DNA of 7,013 nt, from assembly GCA_021852245.1 (NCBI GenBank), contig JAJZNY010000330.1:1-7013 (forward strand), written 5' to 3'. Under the pieces are notes generated by a model. The model did not search any database and was not told where the DNA came from. It worked only from the letters and a program-made list of their open reading frames with translations. The DNA comes from Planctomycetota bacterium (GTDB lineage: Bacteria > Planctomycetota > Phycisphaerae > WQYP01). Below, in pieces: positions 6,642 through 7,013 of the stretch. The position numbers and the translations under genes are program-made. How positions within the stretch are numbered: the stretch's first letter is position 1; every line of letters starts with the position of its first letter.

Positions 6642-6685
6642 TGACTGATGGCCGGGCACAGTGTAAAAGGAGATTTTCGGCTTGA
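6641..6685 (+). CDS. Possible leader ORF B of hflX, 14 residues, overlapping the hflX start
   Basis: ATG ... TGA encodes MTDGRAQCKRRFSA. The ATG is preceded by GGAGAGG at 8 nt. The TGA at 6683-6685 overlaps the hflX TTG at 6682-6684 as TTGA, so a ribosome terminating here is positioned to start hflX. The run Lys-Arg-Arg is coded AAA AGG AGA, which contains the hflX Shine-Dalgarno sequence (AAGGAG), so a ribosome translating or stalled here would cover the hflX ribosome site. This is a plausible coupling or stall-sensing leader peptide, but 14 codons can occur by chance and no homologue is recognised. Confidence 0.35.
   Translation: MTDGRAQCKRRFSA
6667..6672 (+). promoter_or_regulatory. Ribosome binding site that sets the hflX TTG start
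   Basis: AAGGAG lies 9 nt before TTG at 6682. An in-frame TAA at 6664-6666 rules out any earlier start, and the next candidate (GTG at 6700) has no comparable site, so TTG is the supported start. Confidence 0.7.
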
Positions 6686-7013
6686 ATGGTGATAAACGGG
6701 TGGATCTTTCCGTCCGAAGTGAGAGGGCGATCCTGGTGGGTGTGCTGCTGCCGGATTCTTCGGCCGATCCCAGCGCTCCGTTGGATGAACTGGCCAGCCT
6801 GGCGCAAACCGCGGGGGCCGTGGTCGTGGATCGGGTGATACAAAAACGCGAATCGATTGATGCGGCCACCTTCATTGGGCGTGGCAAAGTCATCGAAATT
6901 GCACGTCTGGTGAAGAAGCACAGCGCGGATGTTGTGATTTTTGATCATGATCTGTCACCGAATCAACTTCGAGACGTTGAACGGGTTTGTGACTGTAAAA
7001 TTCTCGAGATCGG
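6682..7013 (+). CDS. hflX: GTPase HflX, N-terminal part (3' partial)
   Basis: The first 110 codons of HflX are present; the gene runs off the window. HflX is a cytoplasmic GTPase of the Obg/HflX group that binds the 50S subunit and, under heat or antibiotic stress, splits stalled 70S ribosomes. The visible part is its N-terminal domain: ERAILVGVLLPD at 14-25, helix LDELASLAQTAGAVVVD at 34-50, then TFIGRGKVIEIARL (63-76) and DVVIFDHDLSPNQLRDVERV (83-102), followed by CDCKI. These match the E. coli HflX segments YFVGEGKAVEIA and VVLFDHALSPAQERNLERLCECRV, as I recall them. The G domain (G1-G5 motifs) lies beyond the window and was not seen. The TTG start is fixed by AAGGAG and an upstream in-frame stop. 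The gene is separated by 220 bp from the envelope operon, to which it has no evident functional tie, and it has an unusual leader with overlapping mini-ORFs. Confidence 0.92.
   Translation, partial: MNGDKRVDLSVRSERAILVGVLLPDSSADPSAPLDELASLAQTAGAVVVDRVIQKRESIDAATFIGRGKVIEIARLVKKHSADVVIFDHDLSPNQLRDVERVCDCKILEI

Larger units (their letters stand above)
6462..6681. other. 220-bp intergenic region, hflX leader
   Basis: No recognised protein family, tRNA or known riboswitch is visible. The first 60 bases are unremarkable. From 6527 to 6592 there is a cluster of GC-rich inverted repeats, followed by two tandem 14-codon ORFs reaching the hflX start; these are listed separately. No hairpin with a following T-run was found, so the end of the upstream operon is not marked by an obvious intrinsic terminator. 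No convincing sigma-70-type promoter was found either; TATGAT at 6508-6513 has no acceptable -35 partner. Whether hflX has its own promoter cannot be decided from sequence. Confidence 0.6.

Noticed and set aside
6638..6667. Promoter-like pair TTGATG (6638-6643) and TGTAAA (6662-6667), 18-nt spacing, before hflX
   Set aside because: The expected transcript start would fall after the AAGGAG ribosome site, leaving hflX without its Shine-Dalgarno sequence. Each hexamer matches only 4 of 6 consensus bases.
6321..6893. 190-codon minus-strand ORF covering the hflX leader and 5' end
   Set aside because: It runs antisense to the cyclase-like gene end and to hflX, which has clear homology. Its Ser/Arg/Thr-rich translation shows no recognisable domain. 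It is a shadow of GC-rich coding sequence; the 118-codon ORF at 6592-6948 is rejected likewise.

Overview
The window looks like chromosomal DNA of a Planctomycetota bacterium, most likely a Phycisphaerae-type lineage. This is inferred from the protein families and their order, not from a marker gene. The DNA is moderately GC-rich, all recognised genes are on the + strand, and starts include GTG and TTG. I saw no tRNA, rRNA, CRISPR array, insertion sequence or phage gene.

Positions 1-6461 hold three co-oriented, tightly packed genes that appear to form one operon of envelope proteins. First is the 3' part of a membrane protein with a glutamine-amidotransferase-like (GATase1-like) fold, a beta-sandwich and one C-terminal membrane helix. 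Second is a 1304-residue DUF4175-like protein: three N-terminal membrane helices, beta-rich periplasmic domains, about 565 residues of Gln/Ala-rich helix, a Gly/Gln-rich linker and a conserved C-terminal motif. Third is an exported (alpha/alpha)-barrel protein with prenyltransferase/squalene-cyclase repeats. Families like the first two usually sit downstream of MoxR ATPase, DUF58 and BatA/VWA genes, so the rest of that cluster is expected just upstream of the window. The likely theme is an inner-membrane/periplasmic assembly of unknown function. The squalene-cyclase-like member lacks the full DXDD cyclase motif and is probably not a soluble triterpene cyclase.

The 121-bp gap between genes one and two holds a possible 27-codon ORF, coupled by ATGA to the first gene and preceded by an AAAGG ribosome binding site, and a strong hairpin. 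The 220-bp gap at 6462-6681 has no recognised gene but is unusually structured. It has GC-rich inverted repeats that can pair in mutually exclusive ways, followed by two tandem 14-codon ORFs joined by TGATG; the second ends in a TTGA overlap with the next gene's start. That gene (6682 to the window end) is the N-terminal third or less of HflX, the ribosome-splitting GTPase.

The most interesting candidate for something undescribed is this hflX leader, which resembles a translation-sensing (attenuation/coupling) control region. The second is the operon built around the very large coiled-coil envelope protein and its cyclase-like partner.
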